NCBI GenBank assembly: GCA_003550305.1
Contig: QKYT01000090.1
Location: 48,051-58,799, forward strand
From: Glomus cerebriforme
Taxonomy: Eukaryota; Glomeromycota; Glomeromycetes; Glomerales; Glomeraceae
Direction: 5' to 3'
DNA length: 10,749 nucleotides
Part shown: in pieces, positions 1 to 9,100 of the stretch
Layout of the letters: every line of letters starts with the position of its first letter
Position numbering within the stretch: the first letter of the stretch is position 1
The notes under the pieces: generated by a model
Database searches by the model: none
The model's input: the letters and a program-made list of their open reading frames with translations, nothing else
Told to the model about the DNA's origin: nothing
Translations under genes and position numbers: made by a program

Positions 1-820
1 TTCATAATGAGGCCATCTTTTACCCGCGTATAATGCACCATATTTTACAGCATAAAGGTAAATGAGAAAAGAAAATCCGAATGCCGCGTCAAGTTGAGTT
101 TTTGGTAAACCAGCAAGAGTTTTTCCTAATACAAGATAAGATGCTTCCGAAGAAGAGATTTTTGGTATTCCCATTAATTTTGCTATTTGCCCTATTGAGA
201 TTGTTATGGCAGAACCTGTCGTAAATCCAGCAATAACTGGAGCGGGAATAAAATCAACGACAAATCCAAGACGAAATAATCCAAGAATGAGAGCAATAAT
301 TCCCGAAAATAAAGAAAAAGATGAAGCCAATTCAATAGCAGTAAATTTATGATCAGGTGATGCGAGTATGGAAGCCATATTTTGTCCAAGAAGCAATGAC
401 ATTACAGCAGTAGGTCCAATAGTAATATCTGTTCAATTTAGGAATTTTTAGTACGAAATAAGTTGGCAGCCACAAACTTTGTGAATTGAAAAAAAGGATT
501 AAGAACTGACCTTTGGAAGTAGCAAATAAGAAATACAAGGATACTCCAACGAATGAGGAATATAAACCATATTCTGGTGGTAACATAGCAACTTTTGCGT
601 AAGCCATTCCTTGTGGGATGACAACTGCTCCAGCAGTAAGCCCAGCAATTATATCTCCGGCTAACCAAATGAGATTATAACGTCCTATCCATCCTACAAT
701 TGGAAATAACGATTTTACATACTCTAGGGAATGTTGTGGAAAATTTTGAATAACTTCTTTGGTTTGTTCTCGAAAATCTGGACGTTTTTTATTATATATA
801 TGCGGTAATGTTTCCGACAT
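1..820 (-). CDS. SulP-family sulfate permease, N-terminal part (3' end outside window)
   Basis: This is a plasma-membrane anion transporter gene, most likely a sulfate permease like yeast SUL1/SUL2. Two exons join: 820-511 and 428-1, giving 246 residues with no stop. The ATG at 818-820 is the first in frame and precedes a hydrophilic leader of about 45 residues. Family marks in order: IPQGMAYA (res. 68-75) and PPEYGLYSSF (81-90) in the first membrane segments, ITIGPTAVMSLLLGQ (105-119), the hydrophobic run SGIIALILGLFRLGF (145-159), then IPAPVIAGFTTGSAITI (164-180). Fungal members are usually 750-900 aa, so about a third is visible; the remaining membrane segments and the C-terminal STAS domain would lie beyond the left edge. 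Substrate is inferred from the family: other SulP members carry other anions. Codon content is less AT-biased than the surroundings, as expected of a conserved gene. Confidence 0.93.
429..510 (-). other. Intron 1 of the sulfate permease gene (82 bp)
   Basis: The minus strand reads AAAG|GTCAGT at the donor (510-505) and AACAG| at the acceptor (430-429), with a branch-like CTAAAT just upstream of the acceptor. The intron splits the Asp codon of the SulP motif: the G at 511 joins AT at 428-427, giving SKD-ITIGPT, exactly the expected family sequence. Reading through the intron would instead give an unrelated frame-shifted tail that is an artefact. Confidence 0.92.
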
Positions 821-1395
821 GATAGTAGATATTATGTATTATTTTTTTATAATTTTCGTAAATTTTTTTTTTTAGCTTAAATTTTCCTTAAAAAACTTCT
901 TTAAATACAAAAGACAGAATTTTCGTCTTTGAAAGCATTAAAAAGGCTGACCAGGTAAAGCATTTTTATAACATCTTGAAAATGGAAATGCTCGATCTAC
1001 AAATTATAATTTTAATCTTGTTTAACCATAACAATCGATTTCAGGTACAAAAATTGCATCATATTTATTTCGATTTTCGTTATTAACACAAACAACACAA
1101 TATTATGATTGTACTTATTGGATAATTTATATTGACTAAACCATTTTCTTATATGATCTTCTAGTTCGTTGTGTACATTAATTTATTTACACATAAATAA
1201 ATATTTAAACAATAAATCACGTATTTTTTATTTAATATTATAAAATTACGGGGAAATTTTGAATTACAATATGGAATTAATGCAATTGACCTATATGATT
1301 ATTTAATACATTCCTGCAACTAGAGGAAATCGTCATCTTTTCTTTTGATCTTGATTATCCTAGACAATTTATAAAAGCCCTAAAATCTTAGATAG

Positions 1396-1611
1396 ATATC
1401 CATCAGATATTATGAAGTCAGAAATATACAGTATAAGTTTTTGGCGGCTAAAAATGTGTTGCAAGCAATCCAATTAACTTGTTTAAATAAAACGAATTTA
1501 TTATTAGGCGTAACAAATAAAAAAAATTGGTTCTCTTTCCGGTCATTTGGCATTTTAAGATCGGCTGTCGAACTTTTTTTAAAAATTTTATATAAAAATT
1601 CACGAATTTGA
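1396..1611 (+). other. Start-less open stretch of 71 codons, unrecognised
   Basis: The frame is open from just after a TAG at 1393-1395 to a TGA at 1609-1611 and contains no ATG. The translation is of mixed composition, not low-complexity, with Cys, Trp and several charged residues (for example KKNWFSFRSFGILRSAVEL). I do not recognise it. It could be an exon or relic of a lost gene, or a chance opening; 71 codons is not exceptional in a window of this size. Confidence 0.12.
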
Positions 1612-1821
1612 TTGGCTATATAGTTAAAGGAAATTTTTTTGGATGATCATTAATATCGTGATATCGTGATAAAGTATTTTACATTTTCTCACGTATTATT
1701 TACACTTTAAATAAAAAAAAAATGAAGAATATTAAATGGCTGGATCACTTTATTTCCATGGAAAATAATTAATGTTGAAGAAAAATTGACTATTCAAGGC
1801 TTATTTTGAGCATATAGTTGA

Positions 1822-2016
1822 TCAATATTTTCCGTGCCTAAAAGAAGAAGTACTAGAAAAGATAGAAGTGCGACAAAAGAACAAACTGAAGATGAAGTTG
1901 AACTAGAATGTATAATTAGTGATGTAGTTAATGTTTTTGGTAATCTTTCTACATTCCATATAAAATTTTTTTCAGATGAAAACAAATCTCAACCGGTTAA
2001 TGCATTTGATATTTAA
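1822..2016 (+). other. Start-less open stretch of 64 codons with basic-then-acidic sequence
   Basis: The frame is open between a TGA at 1819-1821 and a TAA at 2014-2016, with no ATG near its 5' end; the first alternative start is the GTG at 1834. It begins with a basic run (PKRRSTRKDR) followed by an acidic one (EQTEDEVELE), a charge pattern seen in disordered nuclear proteins. Inside it lies a good intron-end signal, a pyrimidine-rich tract ending TTTTTTTCAG at about 1965-1974, with a possible GTATAA donor at 1909; that 66-bp segment is a multiple of three. This could be a leftover terminal exon. No family is recognised. Confidence 0.15.
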
Positions 2017-2304
2017 AAAATACTGCAAAAGAATGCCATCTACCTACTCTACCTACTTTTACTACGAAATCCTACATCACTAAATTTTCAAGAGGTCCCA
2101 TGATCATCACAGATCAAAAATGTAAAATTTACATTAAGAATTTAACGTAAATTTGACGTTCAAAGTGTTTAATTACCATCAGATGACAAGCACGTTCATT
2201 GGACGGTATATCATGCTTATAAACAGTAATTGGATGATATCATTTTGTAACAGGTATTTTGTAGATTTTTTTTATACATATTTTTTTTTTATTTTAAAAA
2301 AAAA

Positions 2305-2475
2305 CAGTCTCCATAATTTAATCGAAAGTGGTTCAATGTTACACAAATCAAAAAAAAATCAATTACAAATTTACATTTATAACATAACTTTTCTTCAAAT
2401 CATATTGAGATACCAATATATAATTAAGTGATATTTGATCTTTAGATATTCCATAAATCTCTTATCAATTTTATA
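2305..2475 (-). pseudogene. Relic module M: truncated beta4-beta5 plus cysteine module
   Basis: Downstream (minus strand) of an intact-looking ATATAG acceptor at 2476-2477, the relic gives YGISKDQISLNYILVSQY, then after a one-base loss FEEKLCYKCKF...LNHFRLNYGD. This matches the start of the repeat exons in the large gene at 6107-10749. The second cysteine pair is damaged by a small deletion (WCNNC has become LICVT). Homology stops abruptly at about 2305 in an A/T homopolymer, where intact copies continue with PSGNNEID. No kinase C-lobe follows. Confidence 0.75.
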
Positions 2476-2561
2476 CTATATTATGAATATTATAAATTTA
2501 TTCATTTAAAAGTTTAATTTATTAAAGGCCAAATTTAATTTTTTTTTTATAAATAACTTAC
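2476..2561 (-). other. Relic intron between decayed modules L and M
   Basis: A GTAAGT donor (2561-2556) and a TAG acceptor (2478-2476) are both still present, 86 bp apart. Placement matches the introns of the intact array, slightly longer. It shows that L and M once belonged to one spliced tandem gene. Confidence 0.6.
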
Positions 2562-2907
2562 TTTAATTCCACAAGTTCGAGCATTCAACAGTGTAACCAT
2601 CGTGTTTTCTTTTCGTGTCCAGTCAAACTTATATTTATCCCAATTACAAATACGACCATTTATTTTTTCTTTCACGATAGTTATCTTTAAGAAACTTATC
2701 AATTTCATTATTTCCACTTGGATATTCTCCATAGTTAAATCGATAATGTTTCAATTTACAATTATTACACCAATAAAAAAAGCTGAATGTAAATCTACAT
2801 TTAAAACATAATTCTTGTTCAGCATCAGATTGAATTATCATATAATTACATGATATTGGATCTTTAGATATTCCGTAAATTCTCTTATCGAATGTATTAT
2901 ATTTTAA
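2562..2907 (-). pseudogene. Relic module L: internal deletion and frameshift
   Basis: The first two thirds read cleanly: KYNTFDKRIYGISKDP, then LCFKCRFTFSFFYWCNNC, FNYGEYPSGNNEIDKFL and DNYRE. The sequence then jumps, out of frame, to NGRICNWDKYKFDW...MVTLLNARTCGIK before a GTAAGT donor. Compared with intact units about 30 codons covering EWIPY and beta1-beta2 are missing, and the end is also shortened (346 nt against about 456). The acceptor position upstream of the module has lost its AG (AATTA where intact copies have TAGC). All four cysteines of CX2CX9CX2C remain, so decay looks fairly recent. Confidence 0.82.
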
Positions 2908-2966
2908 TTATAATTATATGTAATAAATTTATTTATAATATTTAAATTTAAAATGAAAAATCTTAC
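2908..2966 (-). other. Relic intron between decayed modules K and L, acceptor lost
   Basis: The donor is GTAAGA (2966-2961), one base off the GTAAGT used throughout the intact array. The expected acceptor before module L has no AG. The remaining 59 bp are shorter than the 68-76 bp introns of the intact array. Confidence 0.55.
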
Positions 2967-3386
2967 TTTATATTCATAAATGTCAAATAAATCATTTAAT
3001 TTTTTAAATTTCAATAGAATAGCTATCAAATTTTCTTCTCGTATCCAGTTAAGCTTATCTTCACCCAATTATAGATATAACCATTAGACCATATAGTCGA
3101 AAATTCCTCACCAAAAATAGGTTTAATATTCTTAAATTCATTATAAGTATCCATTCGATCAATTTATTTGGCTTTTTACTTTCACAATAATTGTTTTTAA
3201 TAATTGTATCAATTTTATTATTTCCGCTTGAACAATCTCCATAATTCAATTGAAAGTTGCTTCAATTTACAATTACTACGCCAATTAAAAAAAAACTTAA
3301 AAAATTGCCACGTGAAACAAAGTTTTTCCTTCATTTGATTATTTACGGACTTTATGTCTGGACTTTATATTACTTGTATTATATTT
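2967..3386 (-). pseudogene. Relic module K: several frameshifts, two cysteines lost
   Basis: Recognisable pieces are LCFTWQFFKFFFNWRSNC (second Cys now Trp, third now Arg), then after a +1 insertion NYGDCSSGNNKIDTI and NNYCESKKPNKLIEW. A one-base loss inside the EWIPY codons shifts to YNEFKNIKPIFGEEFSTIW. A further shift leads to DKLNWIREENL and DLFDIYEYK at the GTAAGA donor. The front (YGISKDP region, about 3345-3386) is scrambled by a short duplication of ggactttat. The module's own acceptor AG is gone. It is the most decayed of the three relics. Confidence 0.8.
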
Positions 3387-3422
3387 CATTTTTATTTATT
3401 ATAAAAGTAAATTATAAAAAAA

Positions 3423-3604
3423 TATAATACCATTTTAAGATGGGGAAATACAATTTTTAATGAGTGGACGAGTCAGGTTTTGGAATTTATTCTTGATTTG
3501 ACGATTTAGAGCTTCCGTTCTTTTCCTTTAACTAATAAGGAATTTATGAAAAAATTCTGTACATCATTTCTTGAAGTATCTTATTATAAGAAATTATGGA
3601 AATG
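3423..3604 (+). pseudogene. Possible plus-strand protein relic with one internal stop, unrecognised
   Basis: One frame reads like a protein, for example ILRWGNTIFNEWTSQVLEF, then a single TAG, then SFPLTNKEFMKKFCTSFLEV and KKLWKC to a TAA. In another frame immediately after, VRLANLELYHRIP, a stop, then SLERMHDSLI continues the impression up to about 3700. One stop and one shift would fit a decayed gene or transposon piece. I cannot assign a family, and chance is not excluded. Confidence 0.2.
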
Positions 3605-5051
3605 TTAAGAAGAATGAAGTCCGATTAGCTAATCTAGAACTATATCATAGAATTCCATAATGTAGCGCAGTTTCATTAGAACGCATGCATGATAGTTTAA
3701 TCTAAAACCATTTTGTTCTCTCAATTGGCTATACATATTTTGTATTAAAAGCTAAATATAATATTGATATATATAAAAAGTACAATTTTTAACTATTATA
3801 CATTAATTTATCGTTCCTATCATTCCACTTCTTTATGTGATTCGTCCTTCATAAAATTTAATATTATATACACTTGAAGGATTTTATTTGATTCAATGAC
3901 TAATATACTATATACTTTTATATTCTTCTGCATACATGATCCTTCATTATTGTTACTATGACACTTTAATTAATTTTTGTTTATTTGGATTTTTCAGGGT
4001 TTCAAAACGAGTTGAAATTATAGTATATTTATTTGGTCATGAGGGAACCACTTTTATGTAAGAAAAATTTATTCATTATTTGATAAATGTTAAAAAGGTT
4101 CTATTAAATATTTGATTGAAAAATGATAAAAATTCAAAAAGAGCAACTAATTTAAATGATGATCTTGAATAACTTATATGGAGAAGGAAATAAAGGTTTG
4201 ATAAATAAATGTAAAATGTGTTTAATAATAAAGATAAACCTATTAACTTTAAATCATATTGTTTTTATGACTATAAAAGACCTTTGTTTTAACTTTTAAG
4301 CCATATTAGTACTTGCGGTATAACAGTGATGTAACTAACGCTATTAATTTTTATTAACTATTCATGGCGATGTCAGAGTCAATTAAAGAAAATTGTCATA
4401 TTTATAGATCGAATAAACTTTTAGCCAAATGCCAACACTGAGTAGTAAGTTATTTAAAATTAAACGTGGTGCTGTCCAAATCCGTATATAGCGGGAAACA
4501 GCGGAAAATAAGAAACAACAAATTGTAATCTATACAAAAACACGAACTAATACAGAAAGAAATTATAATAATATCTTCTAAAATAGATTAAAAAATAAAT
4601 AAAAATAAAGATAAAAAAAGAATATCGTATCTTAGATTCATTCATACGGAAAATTTGTTCTAAATCCGATCTTTCGAATACTTGTGATTTGTGTTAGGTC
4701 CAATTGTTAAGTCAGATATGAAATCAGAAATTCTCATAAAATTTTAGAACTTACGAAATGACATTTTTTTAATTAAACATTTAGATTTTACACTTCAAAT
4801 AAATCCTATTTTGTTTTTTAAAAGATTTTTATATATTTTGAGTTCTTTAATAATCATTTCTCTAATAGGAAAGATGCATGTATAGTGATTTATATTGTTT
4901 TGATCGTTACTTAAGATACTCGAATAAACAATTAATAAAAGTACTGTATTTAATTTTTTTTTAAAATAAGTAGGTTGTGCATCGGATTATCAAATTAATA
5001 GACAAAATTTTAGCACTAAAAGCACTAAAATAATTTCCATTTCAAAAATAG

Positions 5052-5288
5052 TTGCTACAGTATAAAGAATTTTTTTTTAACTGTAACAAATTAATAATAG
5101 CCTGGAACTTGTTTTCTAGTTATCGCTCAATTCATCTCACGTATGAAGAAAATTATGAAAATTTTGGAGCATGGTTATGTTCAAAGTTCCTTACCTTAGA
5201 ACATACACAAACTTCTTGGAAAAGAAAAATTACGAATAATGAAATTAAACCTTCTAGATTTTATACGTTCCATTCAAATGATTGGTGA
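5052..5288 (+). other. Start-less open stretch of 78 codons, unrecognised
   Basis: It is open from just after a TAG (5049-5051) to a TGA at 5286-5288, with no methionine codon at all. The second half has good amino-acid diversity with Trp, Cys and His (NFGAWLCSKFLTLEHTQTSW, then KPSRFYTFHSNDW). That makes it look more like a real exon or relic than the poly-Phe/Ile/Asn strings typical of random AT-rich DNA. No family is recognised and no splice partner was found. Confidence 0.2.
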
Positions 5289-5984
5289 ATAAAAATTCTA
5301 ATTGAAATTATTTCTGTAAAATTACCAATATTAATAATTAAAATCACTTAATAATTGTTATTTAACACATACAATAATTCGAAAAAACTTTTTAAAATCC
5401 TGACATATATTTTTCTAAAAAAAAAAAATTCAAATGATGTATTAATCTTCGTACCATAGTTGTTATCAATTTTAAACAAGACGAAATTATATGAGTTTTA
5501 TAATGAATTTGATGCAATGACAACTGAATAGTTTTTTATCTTTATTATTAATTATTTATTTTGGAGGTAAATTCATTAATGAAAGTAGAAAAACATCTAT
5601 TAATTATACCCGAAAATTCATTAATATGTGATTTTAAACCTTATTGAGAACACACTTGATGTATCACACATTCATTCGGAAATATAAAGATCCTTATGTC
5701 TAATGATCCAGTTGACGCAGTTTTTATATATCCAATTAACCAGTTGCCAACTTTAGACTATCAAATTATCTTTAATGTTCTAAAGTTTAAATTTATAGTG
5801 AATAATTAAAAATACAGCAAAAAATCATTATGCAATTAGCATAAAAAAATATATTTAGTATCTCTAATCAATTAAGAATCTAATATGACAATAAGTTAGT
5901 AATTAATGTACAATATTTGTGATTTAAAAACATTACAATTTTTTATGTTTTGAAAAATTCTTTGATTTAAAAATGTAAAAGTAA

Positions 5985-5990
5985 TTTATT
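5985..5990 (-). terminator. Candidate poly(A) signal AATAAA for the repeat-kinase gene
   Basis: The minus strand carries AATAAA 117 nt beyond the TAA stop of the kinase gene. The distance suits a fungal 3' UTR, but the hexamer is frequent by chance at this base composition. Confidence 0.25.
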
Positions 5991-6106
5991 GAATATTGTT
6001 CTTGACAAATTACATAATTGGTATACTCTAATCTTCCAATTGTTTGACAAGTTAAAATAAATACTAATATCATAAAATATTTTGTTGCTTAAATTGAATT
6101 AACTTA

Positions 6107-6144
6107 TTAAATAGCACAATCATCACTTTCATCACTTCGTAGAT
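6107..6144 (-). other. Terminal exon J (38 nt) encoding the acidic C-terminus
   Basis: After the TAG acceptor at 6147-6145 the exon gives LRSDESDDCAI and a TAA. With the single G from exon I, the first codon becomes Asp. A short Ser/Asp-rich tail ending in Cys-Ala-Ile is, as far as I recall, a usual ending of kinases in this fungal family. The exon is too short to be found as an ORF. Confidence 0.7.
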
Positions 6145-9100
6145 CTATTTAATGATAAATGTATTTTTAGTTTAAATATACCCTATTTGATAATACCAAT
6201 AATAATATCAAATTACCTTGATTTTCATTTGGAGAAATAATTGCATTACTAAAAGTTGAATTATAAACAGTTTTAATTTCTCCAATTTGATTGGAAATAC
6301 GACAATCTAAACCTTCAGATGGTGGTAATTCTAAATAAAATAGTAAGTTAATAACGTAGGGAGTATAAATGTACCATAATATAAAATAAACAATCCAGTA
6401 ATACCCCTATATTGTTTCCATAATCTAGAAGTTCTAGAAGTTGATTTTAATTGATCTAAATTGTTTGATTGCATTTCTTTATTATAATTTCTTAATTTTT
6501 CAAAAATAGTATCATCAGTTTCAAAAAATGTAAATTTTTGAATTATGTCATCTGTCGTTGGACGATTTAAAGGTTCTGCATCCCAACATTCATTTAATAA
6601 GCTAACTAAAAATTCTGGAGTATTTTTGGGAATATTTGGTCTCAAATTATTTTTACAAATATCTATAATGAGATTTAATTCATCATCAAATATATTATAT
6701 GGTCTTTTTCCAGTAAATACTTCATTAATAATAACTCCAAACGCATAAATATCTGCCTTTTGAGTATAAGGTTTTCCTCGTAATATCTCAGGTGCCATAT
6801 ATGGTAAGCTTCCATAAGGTTTTCTTTCTTCATTGTTGTCTGATTGCTTATTAATATATTTACTTAAACCAAAATCAGTTATTTTAGTTTGATCAAAATC
6901 TATATTCAATATATTTCCAGGATGAATATCTTGATGAATGAGACCTTTGGAATGAATTTCATTAAGACCTTTAGCTATATCTTTTAATATTTGAATCTTA
7001 AATGTTATAGGCAAATATTCATGTAACTTATTTAATAAGTTTCGTAGACTTCCGTATTTTACATATTCTAAGACTAAAATATAATTTTGTGATATTGGAT
7101 CTGTAGATATCCCATAAAGTTTAGTAACTTTATGAGAAAATCCTATTTTATAATAAGATTGTATCTGTATTGTATAAATGAATAAAGTTAATTTTATAAT
7201 TAACTAATAATATAGAATAATTAATAACTTACTTCTTGTAAAAATCCTGAAATATCATAATGAGAATTTTCAATAATTTTTAAAGCTACATGTTTGTAAC
7301 CATCAAGACGTTCCCATTCATAAGTATCATCATTCCATCGACATATAATATTATTTACCCATAAAGCACTATATACTTTTGAAAACCCCCCCTTATCAAT
7401 AAATTTAACATTAACAAATGATGTATAAGGAATCCATTCAATAAATTCACTAACATGCTCACATTTACAATAATTATGTTGAAGGATATTATCAAGCATA
7501 TTAATGTTTGGAATTTTATCATAATTAAGATTAAAATGTCTCATTTTACAATTATTACACCAATTAAAAAATGATGCATTATTAATCTTCTGGCAATCAT
7601 AACATTTGTACTGAAAAAACCCTTTTAAATCATTTTTTAATATTAAGATATAACAATTTGATATTGGATGTTTGGAAATACCATAAATTCCTTGCTTATA
7701 ATAATGCTTAAATTTATATTCTATTTCAACCTTTATTAATAAAAATTAAATAAGAATTAGAATGTAAATAATTAATAAAAACAAATTTAAAGATTAAAAA
7801 CTTACTTTACTACACAAAACCATTAAAAATTCGGGATAAATTCTAAATAATTTCAAAGTTACTTTTTGATATTCAACTCTTTTCCATTTATTTTTATGAT
7901 AATTCCAGCAGCTAATATTTCCTTTTGTCCATATAGCACTATATAATTTAACGGAAGTTTCATAGATTTCATTATTAATTGAATAAATATTTTCAAATTC
8001 ATCATAAGGTATCCATTCAAATAATGTTTGTAATTTACTTTCGCAATAATTATTTCTAAGAATCTTATCGATATCATCACTTCCACTTGGCCATTTTCCA
8101 TAAGTTAAACCAAAATGATTTAATTTACAATTTTTACACCAATCAAAAAAATTGAATCCAATTTGACATTTCTCACACTCTGTACATAAGCATTGATAAT
8201 TATTGTACATACTATCAAAAACTAATATAAAATTATTTGACATTAGGTCTTTAGATATCCCATAAAGGTAAAGTCTTTCTTCTTCTCTTAATAAAGGGTA
8301 ATTAAGTTCAAACTATATTATGAAAAAGATATTTAGAAGGTTAATTTATTAAATATCAAAATAAAGATTCAAAAAAGGAACTTACTTCATATTTATAAAT
8401 AAACAAGTCATGTAAATTTTCAAAATTCTTTAGTATTACTTGTCTATTTTCATTTCTTCTAATCCAGTTAAATTCAACCGCATCCCAATCACAAATATGA
8501 TCATTTGACCATATGGCATTATACATTTTTGAAGATCCTTCATCTTTAATTTTAAATTTATTATAAGGTATCCATTCGATAAATTCAACCGGATTTTTAC
8601 TTTTACAATAGTTATTCTTAAGAATCTCATTAATTTCATTATTTCCACTTGGATTTTCTCCATAATTTAATTGAAAATGTTTCAATTTACAATTGTTACA
8701 CCATTCAAAAAACTTGGATAAAGATCTACATTTGGAACATTCAAAATTATATTGAGTTACCAATGTAAACTTAGGCGATATTGGATCTTTGGATATTCCA
8801 TAAATCCACTCTTCGAATTTATTATATTTCTATATTATAAATAAACATTTATTTAGAAGGTTAATTTATTAAAATTCAAAATTAAATTTTTTAAAGAAAC
8901 TTACTTCAATTCTATAGGTATCAAATAAATCGTCTAATCTTTCAAAATNTANTAGTGTAACTGTCAAGTTTTCTTCTCGTATCCAATCAACCTTATCTTT
9001 ATTCCAACCATAAATATAGCCATTCATCCATTTAGCTGAAAATTTTTGATCNGAAATAAGTGTAATATTCTTAAATTCATTATAAGGTATCCATTCAATT

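Larger units (their letters stand above)
821..2304. other. AT-rich intergenic region, including the sulfate permease promoter side
   Basis: No gene can be supported here. The first 100 or so bases upstream of the permease ATG carry long A/T runs and a TATTTAAA-like box near 900-908 (minus), which could be promoter sequence, but such strings are common at this AT content. Two plus-strand stretches lack stops but also lack ATG starts (1396-1611 and 1822-2016); they are listed separately. Short tandem pieces occur at about 1655-1670 (atcgtgat twice) and 2039-2056 (tctacctac twice). No tRNA B-box was found by eye. Confidence 0.6.
3387..6106. other. Long AT-rich intergenic region between relic array and kinase gene 3' end
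   Basis: No gene with a start codon, splice sites and coding composition is visible in these 2.7 kb on either strand. It holds a possible plus-strand relic (3423-3604), an orphan open stretch (5052-5288), a small patch of higher GC (about 4463-4520), a 9-bp tandem agcactaaa pair near 5012-5030, and a candidate poly(A) signal for the gene to its right. I found no kinase C-lobe that would belong to relics K-M. Confidence 0.55.

Noticed and set aside
353..820. A 155 aa permease-like protein ending in a Cys/Trp-rich tail
   Set aside because: The tail arises from reading through the 82-bp intron into the wrong frame; splicing restores the SulP motif ITIGPTAVMS.
2153..2811. Plus-strand ORFs over 2153-2431 and 2602-2811
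   Set aside because: They are antisense to relic modules M and L and consist mostly of Phe, Ile, Asn and Lys; the recognisable protein similarity is on the minus strand.
4364..4441. Short plus-strand ORF of 25 codons beginning ATGGCGATG
   Set aside because: It is too short to separate from chance, with no recognisable motif, splice site or neighbour relation.
821..6106. tRNA or other structured RNA genes in the spacers
   Set aside because: No GGTTCRANNCC-type B box with matching cloverleaf arms was found by eye on either strand.
6545..6748. Plus-strand 67 aa ORF
   Set aside because: It is antisense to the kinase C-lobe; the coding evidence is entirely on the minus strand.
6331..7014. A stand-alone 227 aa kinase with a hydrophobic, membrane-anchor-like C-terminus (GITGLFILYYGTFILPTLL)
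   Set aside because: The hydrophobic tail is the translation of intron H (GTATTA...TTTAG, 74 bp). The real frame continues in exons I and J, and the N-terminus continues upstream to 7164 and across intron G.
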